From contig CP099650.1 in NCBI GenBank assembly GCA_024123915.1, positions 310,001 through 374,000 on the forward strand: a DNA stretch of 64,000 nucleotides. Reading direction: 5' to 3'. This document shows positions 31,507 to 40,427 of the stretch, in pieces (positions within the stretch are counted from its first letter, which is position 1; every line of letters starts with the position of its first letter). Made by a program: the position numbers and the translations under genes. The notes under the pieces were generated by a model. The model was not told the DNA's origin. It did no database searches and saw nothing but the letters and a program-made list of their open reading frames with translations. Source of the DNA: Oxalobacteraceae bacterium OTU3CAMAD1. Its GTDB lineage: Bacteria > Pseudomonadota > Gammaproteobacteria > Burkholderiales > Burkholderiaceae_D.

Positions 31507-33156
31507 ATGCGCAACAATCAACCCCGCAACAAGCCAACTGTCACCAACCGTGAAGTCGACGTCCTGGACGACCAGGCCATCGTCTCGAAAACTGATTTAA
31601 AGGGCAACATTACCTATGTAAACCCATACTTCACGCAAATCAGCGGCTACGCCGAGGCCGAGTTGCTGGGCGCGCCGCAAAACATCCTGCGCCATCCGGA
31701 CATGCCGGCCGAGGCCTTCGCCGACCTGTGGGCCTCGATCCAGTCCGGCACGCCGTGGACCGGCATCGTCAAGAACCGCTGCAAGAACGGCGACCACTAC
31801 TGGGTGCGCGCCAACATCACCCCCATCCGCGAAAACGGCAAGACCACCGGCTACATGTCGGTGCGCGTCAAGGCCGGGCGCGAGCAGATCGCCAGGGCAG
31901 AACAGGCCTACCGCGACATCCGCGCCAAGCAAGGCCACGGCATCCGCATCAAGAACGGCCAGCTGATCCGCCCCGGCGTCGGCAACCTGCTCGCGCGCCT
32001 GGGCCACGTGTCGCTGGCGATGCGCGTGTGGCTGGCCACCAGCGTGGTCAACGTGCTGCAGGTGATCGTCTGCGCGGCCGCGCTGATGAGTGGTGGCGGC
32101 GGACACAGCTACGCCATCTTCGGCGCCACCTTCGTCGGCCTGCTGATCAACGTGTTCCTGTGGTACACCTTGCGCGTATCCGTGCTGCAGCCGCTTGACC
32201 GCGCGCTGCACGGCGCCCGCGCCATCGCCGCCGGCGACCTGTCGGGCAGCTTCGAGACCGAGGCCACCGACGAGGTGGGCCAGCTGCTGCGCGCGCTGCA
32301 GCAAATGAACAGCAACCTGATCGCCACCATCCGCGACGTGCGCGTCAATGTCGAGACGATGGCCGTGGCCACGCGCCAGATCGCCGCCGGCAACGCGGAC
32401 CTGTCCGGCCGCACCGAGGCCCAGGCCGCCAGCCTGGAGGAGACGGCGTCGAGCGTTGAACAATTCTCCTCGACCGTCAAGCAAAACGCCGACAACTCGG
32501 CCCAGGCCAACGCGCTGGCGCAAAACGCCTCGACCGTGGCGGTGCAGGGCGGCGAGATCGTCGCCGACGTCATCGCCACCATGGATGAGATCAACACCTC
32601 CTCGCGCAAGATCGTCGACATCATCGGCCTGATCGAAGGCATCGCCTTCCAGACCAACATCCTGGCGCTCAACGCCGCCGTGGAGGCGGCCCGGGCGGGC
32701 GAGCAGGGACGCGGTTTCGCGGTCGTCGCCGGCGAGGTGCGCAACCTGGCCCAGCGCAGCGCCACCGCCGCCAAGGACATCAAGAACCTGATCGATATTT
32801 CGGTCGGCAAGGTCGGCGCCGGCATGGCCCAGGTCGACCGCGCCGGCGCCACCATGAAGGAGGTGGTGGCCTCGGTGCGGCAGGTAACGGCCATCATGGA
32901 GGAGATCTCGGTCGCCTCGCGCGAGCAAAGCATCGGCGTCGACCAGGTCAACTCGGCCATCGCCCACATGGATCAGGTCACGCAGCAGAACGCCGCTCTG
33001 GTCGAGGAGGCGGCCGCCGCCACCGCCAGCCTGGCGCTGGAGGCGGGCGGCCTGACGCAGGCGGTCAGCCTGTTCAAGTTCGGCCGCGCCACGCCGGTTC
33101 GTCCAACCACGCGCGCGGCCCGCAAATCGCCGCCAGCCGCGCGCCTGGCCGCGTGA
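31507..33156 (+). CDS. aer: Aer-type aerotaxis/energy-taxis chemoreceptor
   Basis: A 549-residue chemoreceptor built like Aer. An N-terminal PAS domain (about 15-125) resembles the FAD-binding Aer PAS ('VNPYFTQISGYAEAELLGAPQN', 'KNGDHYWVRANITPI'). Two hydrophobic segments (about 170-215) then form a membrane hairpin without a large periplasmic loop. A HAMP domain and the methyl-accepting signalling domain follow, with the hairpin tip 'EGIAFQTNILALNAAVEAARAGEQGRGFAVVAGEVR'. It should steer swimming according to redox state or oxygen. The ATG at 31507 has GGAG upstream. A canonical FNR box precedes it and hemN follows at once, so it belongs to the microaerobic regulon. Confidence 0.9.
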   Translation: MRNNQPRNKPTVTNREVDVLDDQAIVSKTDLKGNITYVNPYFTQISGYAEAELLGAPQNILRHPDMPAEAFADLWASIQSGTPWTGIVKNRCKNGDHYWVRANITPIRENGKTTGYMSVRVKAGREQIARAEQAYRDIRAKQGHGIRIKNGQLIRPGVGNLLARLGHVSLAMRVWLATSVVNVLQVIVCAAALMSGGGGHSYAIFGATFVGLLINVFLWYTLRVSVLQPLDRALHGARAIAAGDLSGSFETEATDEVGQLLRALQQMNSNLIATIRDVRVNVETMAVATRQIAAGNADLSGRTEAQAASLEETASSVEQFSSTVKQNADNSAQANALAQNASTVAVQGGEIVADVIATMDEINTSSRKIVDIIGLIEGIAFQTNILALNAAVEAARAGEQGRGFAVVAGEVRNLAQRSATAAKDIKNLIDISVGKVGAGMAQVDRAGATMKEVVASVRQVTAIMEEISVASREQSIGVDQVNSAIAHMDQVTQQNAALVEEAAAATASLALEAGGLTQAVSLFKFGRATPVRPTTRAARKSPPAARLAA

Positions 33157-33164
33157 GAACGGCC

Positions 33165-34616
33165 ATGCATACCACCTCCATTCTGGGCCCCAGCCACGCC
33201 GGCGTCGGCGCCGCCTTTCCCGCCGTCGAATTCGACGCCGCCATCATCGGCAAACTGAGCCAGTCGGGGCCGCGCTACACCTCGTATCCGACCGCCGACC
33301 GCTTCACGCCGGAATTCGGCTACGGCCAGTTCCTCGAGGCGGTGGCCGGCCTGCGCATGCGCCGCAGCCAGCGGCCTTTGTCGCTGTATATCCACATCCC
33401 GTTCTGCGACACCGTCTGCTACTACTGCGGCTGCAACAAGATCGTCACCAAGGACCACGGCAAGGCCGCCACCTATCTCGGCTACCTCAAGCAGGAACTC
33501 GATATGCAAGGGCGCCTGTTCGCCGGCATCGGCCAGCTCGAGCAATTGCACTTCGGCGGCGGCACGCCGACCTACCTGAGCGACCGCCAGATGGGCGACC
33601 TGATGGCGCACCTGCGCGCCAACTTCGATTTCGCGCCGGACGCCCAGGGCGAGTATTCGATCGAGATCGATCCGCGCACCGTCAGTGTCGAGCGCGTGCA
33701 CAGCCTGCGCGCGCAAGGCTTCAACCGCATCAGCCTGGGCGTGCAGGATTTCGACGCCGACGTGCAAAAGGCCGTCAACCGCATCCAGCCGGAGGCTGAA
33801 ACGCGCGCCGTCATCGACGCCGCGCGTGACGCCGGCTTCCGCTCGGTCAGTATCGACCTGATCTACGGCCTGCCGAAGCAGTCCATCGCCAGCATGGAGC
33901 AAACGCTGGCCAAGGTGATCGACGCCAGCCCCGACCGCATCGCGCTGTACAACTACGCGCACCTGCCGCACCTGTTCAAACCGCAGCGCCGCATCCTCGA
34001 CGCCGACCTGCCCAGCGCCGCCGTCAAACTGGAGCTGCTGGCCCTGTGCATCGCCCGCCTGTGCGCGGCCGGCTACGTCTACATTGGCATGGACCACTTC
34101 GCCAAGCCGGACGACGAACTGGCCGTGGCCCAGCGCCAGGGCCGGCTGCAGCGCAACTTCCAGGGCTATTCGACGCGCGCCGAGACCGATCTGATCGCCT
34201 GCGGCGTGTCGGCCATCAGCGCCGTCGGCGCCACCTACAGCCAGAACGAAAAGACGCTGGACGCGTATTACGAAAAACTCGACAACGGCGTGCTGCCGAT
34301 CACGCGCGGCATCAAGCTCGACACCGACGACCTGCTGCGCCGCATCGTCATCCAAAAGCTGATGTGCAATTTCGAGTTGTCGATCTCGTCGCTGGAGCAA
34401 GCCTATCCGATCCGCTTCCCGCTGTACTTCGCCGACGAGCTGGAAAAGTTGAAAGCCTTCGAGGACGACGGCCTGCTGACGGTCGACGCCCACTGGATCA
34501 GCGTCACAGCCAAGGGCCGCCTGCTGATCCGCAATATCTGCATGGTGTTCGACCGCTATCTGACTTTGGCGCGCGCCGACACCACGCAGCCGTTGCGCTA
34601 CTCCAAGACCATTTGA
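33165..34616 (+). CDS. hemN: Oxygen-independent coproporphyrinogen III dehydrogenase
   Basis: A 483-residue radical SAM enzyme that decarboxylates coproporphyrinogen III to protoporphyrinogen IX without oxygen, supplying heme at low oxygen. The cluster cysteines Cys81, Cys85, Cys88 and the extra Cys90 are in 'FCDTVCYYCGC'. 'FGGGTPTYL' and 'SLGVQDFDADVQKAVNRIQ' are typical HemN segments. The length fits true HemN rather than HemW. The ATG at 33165 is preferred, though a GTG at 33153 overlaps the aer stop. It follows aer directly, is 4 bases from the next gene, and lies in the FNR-linked cbb3 locus, which needs heme. Confidence 0.95.
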   Translation: MHTTSILGPSHAGVGAAFPAVEFDAAIIGKLSQSGPRYTSYPTADRFTPEFGYGQFLEAVAGLRMRRSQRPLSLYIHIPFCDTVCYYCGCNKIVTKDHGKAATYLGYLKQELDMQGRLFAGIGQLEQLHFGGGTPTYLSDRQMGDLMAHLRANFDFAPDAQGEYSIEIDPRTVSVERVHSLRAQGFNRISLGVQDFDADVQKAVNRIQPEAETRAVIDAARDAGFRSVSIDLIYGLPKQSIASMEQTLAKVIDASPDRIALYNYAHLPHLFKPQRRILDADLPSAAVKLELLALCIARLCAAGYVYIGMDHFAKPDDELAVAQRQGRLQRNFQGYSTRAETDLIACGVSAISAVGATYSQNEKTLDAYYEKLDNGVLPITRGIKLDTDDLLRRIVIQKLMCNFELSISSLEQAYPIRFPLYFADELEKLKAFEDDGLLTVDAHWISVTAKGRLLIRNICMVFDRYLTLARADTTQPLRYSKTI

Positions 34617-34620
34617 CATC

Positions 34621-35445
34621 ATGATCACCGGCTATCAGCTGCTGCCCGTCTTCCTGGTCGGATTGGCCGGCAGCGTCCATTGCGTCGGCATGTGCGGCGG
34701 CATCGTCGGCGCCATCTCGGCCAGCACGGGCAAGGCCGGCGCCACGGGGCTGCCGCGCAACGTCATTCCCATCCAGCGCGCCACAGGATTCAACGGCGGC
34801 GCGGCCGCGTTCGGCGCGCCGTCTGCCGCCCTGGCGCGGGCGATCCCGCGCGTGCTGGCCTACAACGCCGGCCGCATCGGCAGCTATATGGTGGCCGGCG
34901 CGCTGGCCGGCGGTCTGGCGAACGGCGCGCAAAACCTGGCGCAATTGGCTGGCTTGCAACTGGGCTTCTACTGGCTGGCCAATCTGATGCTCGTGGCGCT
35001 GGGCCTGTACCTGATGAACGCCTGGCACGGCCTGATCAAACTGGAGCAGGCCGGCCGCGTGCTGTGGCAGCGCGCCCAGCCGTGGATGGGGCCGGCGATG
35101 AAAACGCTGATGCCCGCCGACCGGCCGCACCAGGCCTTCGCGCTAGGCGCGCTGTGGGGATGGCTGCCGTGCGGCATGGTCTACAGCGTGCTGCTGACCG
35201 CCATGCTCAGCGGCAGCGCGCTCGGCGGCGCCGCCGTGATGCTGGCCTTCGGCCTGGGCACCCTGCCGATGCTGACCGGCCTCGGTCTTCTGGGGGCGCG
35301 GCTGCGCAACGCCCTGCAACAACGCACAGTGCGCATCGCCTGCGGCCTGCTGGTGCTCGCCTTCGGCCTGCTCGGCATCGCGCGCGCGGCGGTCGGCATC
35401 ACGCCCGCCTGGCTGGATATCCTATGCTTGACACCACACCCCTGA
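34621..35445 (+). CDS. Sulfite exporter TauE/SafE-like (DsbD_2) membrane protein
   Basis: A 274-residue inner-membrane protein with about six transmembrane helices, of the family annotated as TauE/SafE or cytochrome c biogenesis transmembrane region 2. The conserved 'GSVHCVGMCGGIVGA' near residues 17-32 and 'GWLPCGMVYS' near 182 hold paired cysteines typical of this branch. Relatives beside cbb3 oxidase genes are implicated in copper handling or cytochrome assembly rather than sulfite export. The gene starts 4 bases after hemN, and its end overlaps the ccoI start by 22 bases, so it is part of the cbb3 assembly operon. Confidence 0.83.
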   Translation: MITGYQLLPVFLVGLAGSVHCVGMCGGIVGAISASTGKAGATGLPRNVIPIQRATGFNGGAAAFGAPSAALARAIPRVLAYNAGRIGSYMVAGALAGGLANGAQNLAQLAGLQLGFYWLANLMLVALGLYLMNAWHGLIKLEQAGRVLWQRAQPWMGPAMKTLMPADRPHQAFALGALWGWLPCGMVYSVLLTAMLSGSALGGAAVMLAFGLGTLPMLTGLGLLGARLRNALQQRTVRIACGLLVLAFGLLGIARAAVGITPAWLDILCLTPHP

Positions 35446-37937
35446 ACCAGCCGGCGGCCAAGCCGGCAACCAATCCGGACCGCGCCGCCTGCTACCACTG
35501 CGGCCTGCCGGTGCCTGCCTCCGCCCCGAGCGCCTGGACCGTGCGCATCGACGACACCGACCACGCGATGTGCTGCCCCGGCTGCGCGGCGGTGGCGCAG
35601 GCCATCGTCGATCTCGGCCAGCAATCCTATTACCGCGAGCGCTCGGCCTTCGCCGCCACCGCCGAGGGCGCGCAACTGCTGCCGCCGGAACTGCAACTGT
35701 ACGACAACGCCGATCCCCGCTTCGCCCTCGACGAGCACAGCCGCGAAACCACCTTGTCGGTCGAAGGCATCCGCTGCGCAGCCTGCGTGTGGCTGATCGA
35801 AAGCCGGCTGGCGCGCCTGCCCGGCGTCGACGGCGCCCAGCTCAACGTCGCCACCGAGCGCCTGTACGTGCGCTGGCGTTCGGACGCCTGCCAGCCGGCC
35901 GACATCCTGACCGCGCTGCACACCATCGGCTACAGCGCCTATCCCTACGACGCCGGCCGCCATGGCGAACAGCAGCGCAAGGCCGCCCGCACACTGGGCC
36001 GCCAGTTGTTCGTCGCCGGGCTGTCGATGATGCAGGTGATGATGTATGTGGCGCCGGCCTATCTGGCAGAGGACGGCACCCTGGACGACACCATGGCCGC
36101 GCTGATGCGCTGGGCCAGCCTGCTGCTGACCCTGCCGGCGATCTGCTACTCGGCGCAGCCGTTCTGGCGCGGCGCCTGGACAAGTATCAAAGCCCGTGCG
36201 CCCGGCATGGACGTGCCGGTCGCGCTGGGCATTGCCGCCGCCTTCGGCGCCAGCGTCGTCGCTACCGTGCGCGGCCACGGTGGCGTCTGGTTCGATTCGG
36301 TGACGATGTTCATCTTCCTGCTGCTGTGCAGCCGCCACCTGGAACTGCGCGCGCGCCGCAAGGCCGGCGCCGCGCTCGAACGCCTGCAACACGCGCTGCC
36401 CGCCTCGGCCACCCTGCTGGCGGATTATCCCGCCAGCCGCGACCCCAGCCTGGTCAAGGCCGCCGCGCTGCTTGTGGATAACATCATCATGATCAGGCCG
36501 GGCGAGGCGGTGGCCGCCGATTGCGTCATCGTCGATGGCGCCACCACGCTCGACCTGTCCCTGCTGAGCGGCGAGAGCGCGCCGGTGGCCAAGGCGACGG
36601 GCGACGCGCTGCCCGGCGGCGCCATCAACGCCGGCGCCGTCGTGCTGGCAAGGGTGACGCGCCGCGCGCAGGACAGCACGCTGTCCAACCTGGTCAAGCT
36701 GATCGACCGCGCCGGGCGCGACAAGCCGCGCATCGCGCTGTGGGCCGACAAGGTCGCGGCCTGGTTCGTCGCCGGGCTGCTGGCGTTCGCGCTGGCGGCG
36801 TTCGGCTTCTGGTTCTGGCTCGACGGCGACGCCGCGCGCGCATGGCCGATCGCCATCGCCGTGCTGGTGGTGTCGTGCCCGTGCGCGCTGTCGCTGGCCA
36901 CGCCGACGGCGCTGGCCGCCGCCACCGACCGGCTGCTGGGGCAGGGCGTGCTGGTGAGCGGCGCGCAAACGCTGGAAACCCTGCACCGCGCCACCCACGT
37001 CGTGTTCGACAAGACCGGCACCCTGACCTTCGGCCGACCGGTGCTGCAAGACGTGCAGCCGCTGGGGGCGATGCGCGACGACTTTTGCCTGCAGGTGGCG
37101 GCCGCGCTCGACGCCGGCAGCGGCCACCCGCTGGCGCGCGCCATCGTCAACGCAGCCGTCGAGGCGGGCGGCGGCGCGCGCGCCGACTGGCACGCCACGA
37201 CGCTGACGGAAACGGCGGGGCGCGGCGTCGAAGGCAAGGTGCACAACCGCCTCTACCGCCTCGGCAACGCCGGCTACGTTGCCGAGCTATGCGGCTCGAT
37301 GCCGCCGCACACAGTCGCCGACGGCGCCACGCCCGTCTACCTCGGCGCCGACGGTCAATGGCTGGCCTGCCTGCAACTGCATGACGGGCTGCGGCCAGAC
37401 GCCCAGGCCACCGTCGATTACTTCCGCCAGGCCGGCAAGACGGTGGTGCTGCTCAGCGGCGACCACGACGTGCTGGCGCGCTGCGTCGGCGACCGGCTCG
37501 GCATCGGCACCACGGTCGGCGGCTACCTGCCCGACGAAAAGCTCGCCTTCGTGCGCCGGCTGCAAATGAAGGGCGCGGTGGTGGCGATGGTCGGCGACGG
37601 CATCAACGACGCCGCCGTGCTCAGCGCGGCCGACGTCTCGTTCGCGATGGGCGAGGGCGCCGCGCTGGCCCAGGCCCACGCGGACGCGGTGCTGCTTGGC
37701 GGGCGCCTGGGCGCGGTGGCCGACAGCGCGCGCGTGGCGCGCCGGACCATGGCGGTGATCCGCCAGAACCTGGCGTGGGCCAGCCTGTACAACCTGCTGG
37801 CGATACCGGCGGCCGCTATCGGCCTGCTCAATCCCTGGCTGTCCGGCGTCGGCATGGCGGCCAGCTCGGCCGTGGTGGTGCTCAACGCGCTGCGGCTGCG
37901 CAGACATAAGCTCGGGCGTGCAAAAAAGGAAATGTGA
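35424..37937 (+). CDS. ccoI: Copper-exporting P-type ATPase CcoI (FixI)
   Basis: An 837-residue P1B-type ATPase that supplies copper for cbb3 oxidase. The N-terminus has the CcoI-specific 'CYHCGLPVP' and 'MCCPGCAAV' cysteines, then a heavy-metal domain with CAAC. The transmembrane metal site is Cys485-Pro-Cys487 and the phosphorylated Asp529 is in DKTGTLT. The hinge 'MVGDGINDAAVLSAADVSFAMGEG' follows. The actuator loop reads SGES rather than TGES. The ATG at 35424 overlaps the preceding gene. A longer open frame from 34680 is only the shadow of that gene. The stop TGA shares a base with the ccoS start. Confidence 0.95.
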   Translation: MLDTTPLNQPAAKPATNPDRAACYHCGLPVPASAPSAWTVRIDDTDHAMCCPGCAAVAQAIVDLGQQSYYRERSAFAATAEGAQLLPPELQLYDNADPRFALDEHSRETTLSVEGIRCAACVWLIESRLARLPGVDGAQLNVATERLYVRWRSDACQPADILTALHTIGYSAYPYDAGRHGEQQRKAARTLGRQLFVAGLSMMQVMMYVAPAYLAEDGTLDDTMAALMRWASLLLTLPAICYSAQPFWRGAWTSIKARAPGMDVPVALGIAAAFGASVVATVRGHGGVWFDSVTMFIFLLLCSRHLELRARRKAGAALERLQHALPASATLLADYPASRDPSLVKAAALLVDNIIMIRPGEAVAADCVIVDGATTLDLSLLSGESAPVAKATGDALPGGAINAGAVVLARVTRRAQDSTLSNLVKLIDRAGRDKPRIALWADKVAAWFVAGLLAFALAAFGFWFWLDGDAARAWPIAIAVLVVSCPCALSLATPTALAAATDRLLGQGVLVSGAQTLETLHRATHVVFDKTGTLTFGRPVLQDVQPLGAMRDDFCLQVAAALDAGSGHPLARAIVNAAVEAGGGARADWHATTLTETAGRGVEGKVHNRLYRLGNAGYVAELCGSMPPHTVADGATPVYLGADGQWLACLQLHDGLRPDAQATVDYFRQAGKTVVLLSGDHDVLARCVGDRLGIGTTVGGYLPDEKLAFVRRLQMKGAVVAMVGDGINDAAVLSAADVSFAMGEGAALAQAHADAVLLGGRLGAVADSARVARRTMAVIRQNLAWASLYNLLAIPAAAIGLLNPWLSGVGMAASSAVVVLNALRLRRHKLGRAKKEM

Positions 37938-38122
37938 TGGAAGCCTTATTCTTGCTGGTTCCCCTCAGCGTCGTACTGGTGTTCGCCGCGCTGTGGGTGT
38001 TCTTCAACGCCGCCGACGACGGCCAGTTCGATGACCTGGTCGGGCCGGCGCTGCGCGTGTTGCAGGACGACGACTCGCCGAAAGTAAACACCGGCGAAAA
38101 AGATCCATCCGGAAAATTTTGA
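37937..38122 (+). CDS. ccoS: Cbb3 oxidase maturation protein CcoS
   Basis: A 61-residue single-helix membrane protein of the CcoS family, needed for cofactor insertion into cbb3 oxidase. The N-terminal helix is '[20 protein letters not shown]', followed by the family motif '[19 protein letters not shown]'. The ATG at 37937 overlaps the ccoI stop as TGATG, with AGGA 6 bases upstream. Its own stop codon (38120-38122) lies inside the first FNR box of the ccoN promoter. Confidence 0.93.
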   Translation: MEALFLLVPLSVVLVFAALWVFFNAADDGQFDDLVGPALRVLQDDDSPKVNTGEKDPSGKF

Positions 38123-38132
38123 TCCACATCAA
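38119..38132 (+). promoter_or_regulatory. FNR box 1 of the ccoN promoter
   Basis: A perfect FNR site, TTGAT-CCAC-ATCAA, overlapping the ccoS stop codon. Its centre is 41.5 bases before 38167, which fits a start site set by the -10-like TAACCT at 38155-38160. Confidence 0.85.
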
Positions 38133-38160
38133 GGTTTTTTGAAGCCCCGAAAAGTAACCT

Positions 38161-38174
38161 TTGATCTACATCAT
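38161..38174 (+). promoter_or_regulatory. FNR box 2, overlapping the predicted ccoN start site
   Basis: A near-perfect FNR site, TTGAT-CTAC-ATCAT, 42 bases downstream of box 1. It covers the start site predicted from box 1, so binding here might repress or fine-tune transcription. Confidence 0.65.
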
Positions 38175-38198
38175 CAAAGCGTTCTATGGGAGAACTTC

Positions 38199-39620
38199 GT
38201 GGACCAGAACTACAACTACAAGATCGTCAAGCAATTCGCGATCGCGACCGTGGTCTGGGGCATCGTCGGCATGCTGGTGGGGGTGATCATCGCCGCCCAA
38301 CTGGCCTGGCCGGCGCTGAACCTGGACATTCCCTGGCTGACCTATGGCCGCCTGCGGCCGCTGCACACCAACGCGGTGATCTTCGCGTTCGGCATCTGCG
38401 GCCTGTTCGCCACCTCGTACTACGTGGTGCAGCGCACCTGCCAGGTCCGCCTGTTCTCGGACAAGCTGGCCGCCTTCACCTTCTGGGGCTGGCAGGCGGT
38501 GATCCTGAGCGCGGTCGTGACCCTGCCGATGGGCTTCACGCGCGGCAAGGAGTACGCCGAGCTGGAGTGGCCGATCTCGATTTTGATCGCCGTGGTCTGG
38601 ATCTGCTACGCGATCGTATTCTTCGGCACGCTGCTCAAGCGCAAGGTCAAGCACGTCTACGTCGCCAACTGGTTTTTCGCAGGCTACATCATCGCCGTCA
38701 CCCTGCTGCACGTAGTCAACGGCGCCAGCATGCCGGCCTCGGCGTTTAAATCGTACTCGGCCTACTCGGGCGTGCAGGACGCGATGATCCAGTGGTGGTA
38801 CGGCCACAACGCGGTCGGCTTCATCCTGACCGCCGGCTACCTGGGCATGGTCTACTACTTCATCCCCAAGCAGGCCGAGCGTCCCGTGTACTCGTACCGC
38901 CTGTCGATCGTGCACTTCTGGGCGCTGATCTTCACCTACATGTGGGCCGGCCCGCACCACCTGCACTACACCGCCCTGCCGGACTGGACGCAATCGATCG
39001 GCATGGTGTTCTCGCTGGTGCTGCTGGCGCCGTCGTGGGGCGGCATGATCAACGGCATCATGACCCTGTCGGGCGCCTGGCACAAGCTGCGCACCGACCC
39101 GATCCTGAAATTCATGATCGTCTCGCTGTCGTTCTACGGCATCGCCACCTTCGAAGGTCCGATGATGTCGATCAAGACCATCAACTCGCTGTCGCACTAC
39201 ACCGACTGGGGCATCGCCCACGTCCACGGCGGCGCGCTCGGCTGGGTGGGCTTCATCACGATGGGTTCGATCTACTACCTGCTGCCGCGCCTGGCCGGCC
39301 AGCAAAAGATGTGGAGCACCAAATTGATCGACCTGCACTTCTGGGTCGCCACCATCGGCATCGTGCTGTACATCGCCGCGATGTGGATCGCCGGCGTCAT
39401 GCAGGGCCTGATGTGGCGCGCGGTCAACCCCGACGGCACCCTGACCTACACCTTCGTCGAGAGCGTCAAGGCCACTTATCCGTACTACGTGGTGCGTTTC
39501 GGCGGCGGACTGTTGTACCTGAGCGGCATGTGCCTGATGGGCTACAACACCTGGATGACCCTGCGTAACCGCGAAACCGCCGTCGCGCGCATTCCCGCGC
39601 TGGCCGCCGGCCACGCCTGA
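38199..39620 (+). CDS. ccoN: Cbb3-type cytochrome c oxidase subunit I
   Basis: The 473-residue catalytic subunit with 12 transmembrane helices, carrying heme b, heme b3 and CuB for high-affinity oxygen reduction. Ligand segments are visible: '[14 protein letters not shown]', '[10 protein letters not shown]', '[17 protein letters not shown]' (CuB histidines) and '[17 protein letters not shown]' (heme ligands). The GTG at 38199 is the likely start: it has GGGAGA upstream, while an earlier in-frame start at 38139 would place the FNR boxes and start site inside the gene. It is followed 14 bases later by ccoO. Confidence 0.96.
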   Translation: MDQNYNYKIVKQFAIATVVWGIVGMLVGVIIAAQLAWPALNLDIPWLTYGRLRPLHTNAVIFAFGICGLFATSYYVVQRTCQVRLFSDKLAAFTFWGWQAVILSAVVTLPMGFTRGKEYAELEWPISILIAVVWICYAIVFFGTLLKRKVKHVYVANWFFAGYIIAVTLLHVVNGASMPASAFKSYSAYSGVQDAMIQWWYGHNAVGFILTAGYLGMVYYFIPKQAERPVYSYRLSIVHFWALIFTYMWAGPHHLHYTALPDWTQSIGMVFSLVLLAPSWGGMINGIMTLSGAWHKLRTDPILKFMIVSLSFYGIATFEGPMMSIKTINSLSHYTDWGIAHVHGGALGWVGFITMGSIYYLLPRLAGQQKMWSTKLIDLHFWVATIGIVLYIAAMWIAGVMQGLMWRAVNPDGTLTYTFVESVKATYPYYVVRFGGGLLYLSGMCLMGYNTWMTLRNRETAVARIPALAAGHA

Positions 39621-39634
39621 TATCGGAGCACAAG

Positions 39635-40261
39635 ATGAAATTTTCACCGAATTTTAAACATGAGTGGATCGAGAAAAACCCCTGGCTGCTGATCGCGCTG
39701 GTGACCCTGGTGGTCAGCGTCGGCGGCGCCGTCGAAATCGTCCCGCTGTTCTTCCAGAAATCGACCACAGAGCCGGTGGCGGGCCTCAAGCCGTATTCGC
39801 CGCTGCGCCTGGCCGGCCGCGACGTCTATGTGCGCGAGGGCTGCTACAACTGCCACTCGCAGATGGTGCGGCCGTTCCGCGCCGAGACCGAACGCTACGG
39901 TCACTACTCGGTCGCCGGCGAGTTCGTCTACGACCGGCCGTTCCAGTGGGGTTCCAAGCGCACCGGTCCCGACCTGGCGCGGGTGGGCGGACGCTACAGC
40001 GACGAATGGCACCGCACCCACCTGGCCAGCCCGCGCGACGTGGTGCCGGAATCGAACATGCCGAACTATCCATGGCTGGCGAAAACTGCGCTGGTGCCGG
40101 CCGAAATCATGCCGAAGATGCGCGCGCTGCAACGCCTGGGCGACCCGTACACCGACGCCGAGATCGCCGCCGCGCCGGAAGAGCTGAAAGACAAGACCGA
40201 GGAAGACGCCCTGATCGCCTATCTGCAAGGCCTGGGCACACAAATCAAGACGAGGAACTAG
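39635..40261 (+). CDS. ccoO: Cbb3-type cytochrome c oxidase subunit II
   Basis: A 208-residue membrane-anchored monoheme cytochrome c. One N-terminal helix is near residues 17-37. The heme site is CYNCH starting at Cys70, within '[23 protein letters not shown]', and the axial Met is probably in '[10 protein letters not shown]'. It passes electrons from CcoP to the CcoN active site at the periplasmic face. ATG 39635 follows GGAG. The ccoQ gene starts one base after its stop. Confidence 0.96.
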   Translation: MKFSPNFKHEWIEKNPWLLIALVTLVVSVGGAVEIVPLFFQKSTTEPVAGLKPYSPLRLAGRDVYVREGCYNCHSQMVRPFRAETERYGHYSVAGEFVYDRPFQWGSKRTGPDLARVGGRYSDEWHRTHLASPRDVVPESNMPNYPWLAKTALVPAEIMPKMRALQRLGDPYTDAEIAAAPEELKDKTEEDALIAYLQGLGTQIKTRN

Positions 40262-40262
40262 C

Positions 40263-40427
40263 ATGGCTATCGAGAACCTGTTTGACAGCGCCAGCAGCGT
40301 GATGACGGTGGTTTCCTTCATCACCTTCGTCGGCATCCTGTGGTGGGCGTTCATCGCCAACAAGGAAGCCGACTTCGCCAAGGCGGCGCAGTTGCCCTTC
40401 GACGAAGAGGAGAACGGCCATGGCTGA
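40263..40427 (+). CDS. ccoQ: Cbb3 oxidase subunit CcoQ (FixQ)
   Basis: A 54-residue single-helix protein (about residues 12-32, 'VMTVVSFITFVGILWWAF') with an acidic C-terminus ending in GHG. CcoQ stabilises the interaction of CcoP with the core complex. It begins one base after ccoO, and its final 8 bases overlap the ccoP start. Identification rests on position, size and the helix, all of which fit. Confidence 0.92.
   Translation: MAIENLFDSASSVMTVVSFITFVGILWWAFIANKEADFAKAAQLPFDEEENGHG

Noticed and set aside
35181..37244. A 687-codon minus-strand frame
   Set aside because: It is antisense to ccoI, which has all P-type ATPase motifs.
38139..38198. An N-terminal extension of ccoN from 38139
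   Set aside because: It would run through the second FNR box and the predicted start site. The GTG at 38199 has a good ribosome binding site and matches family length.
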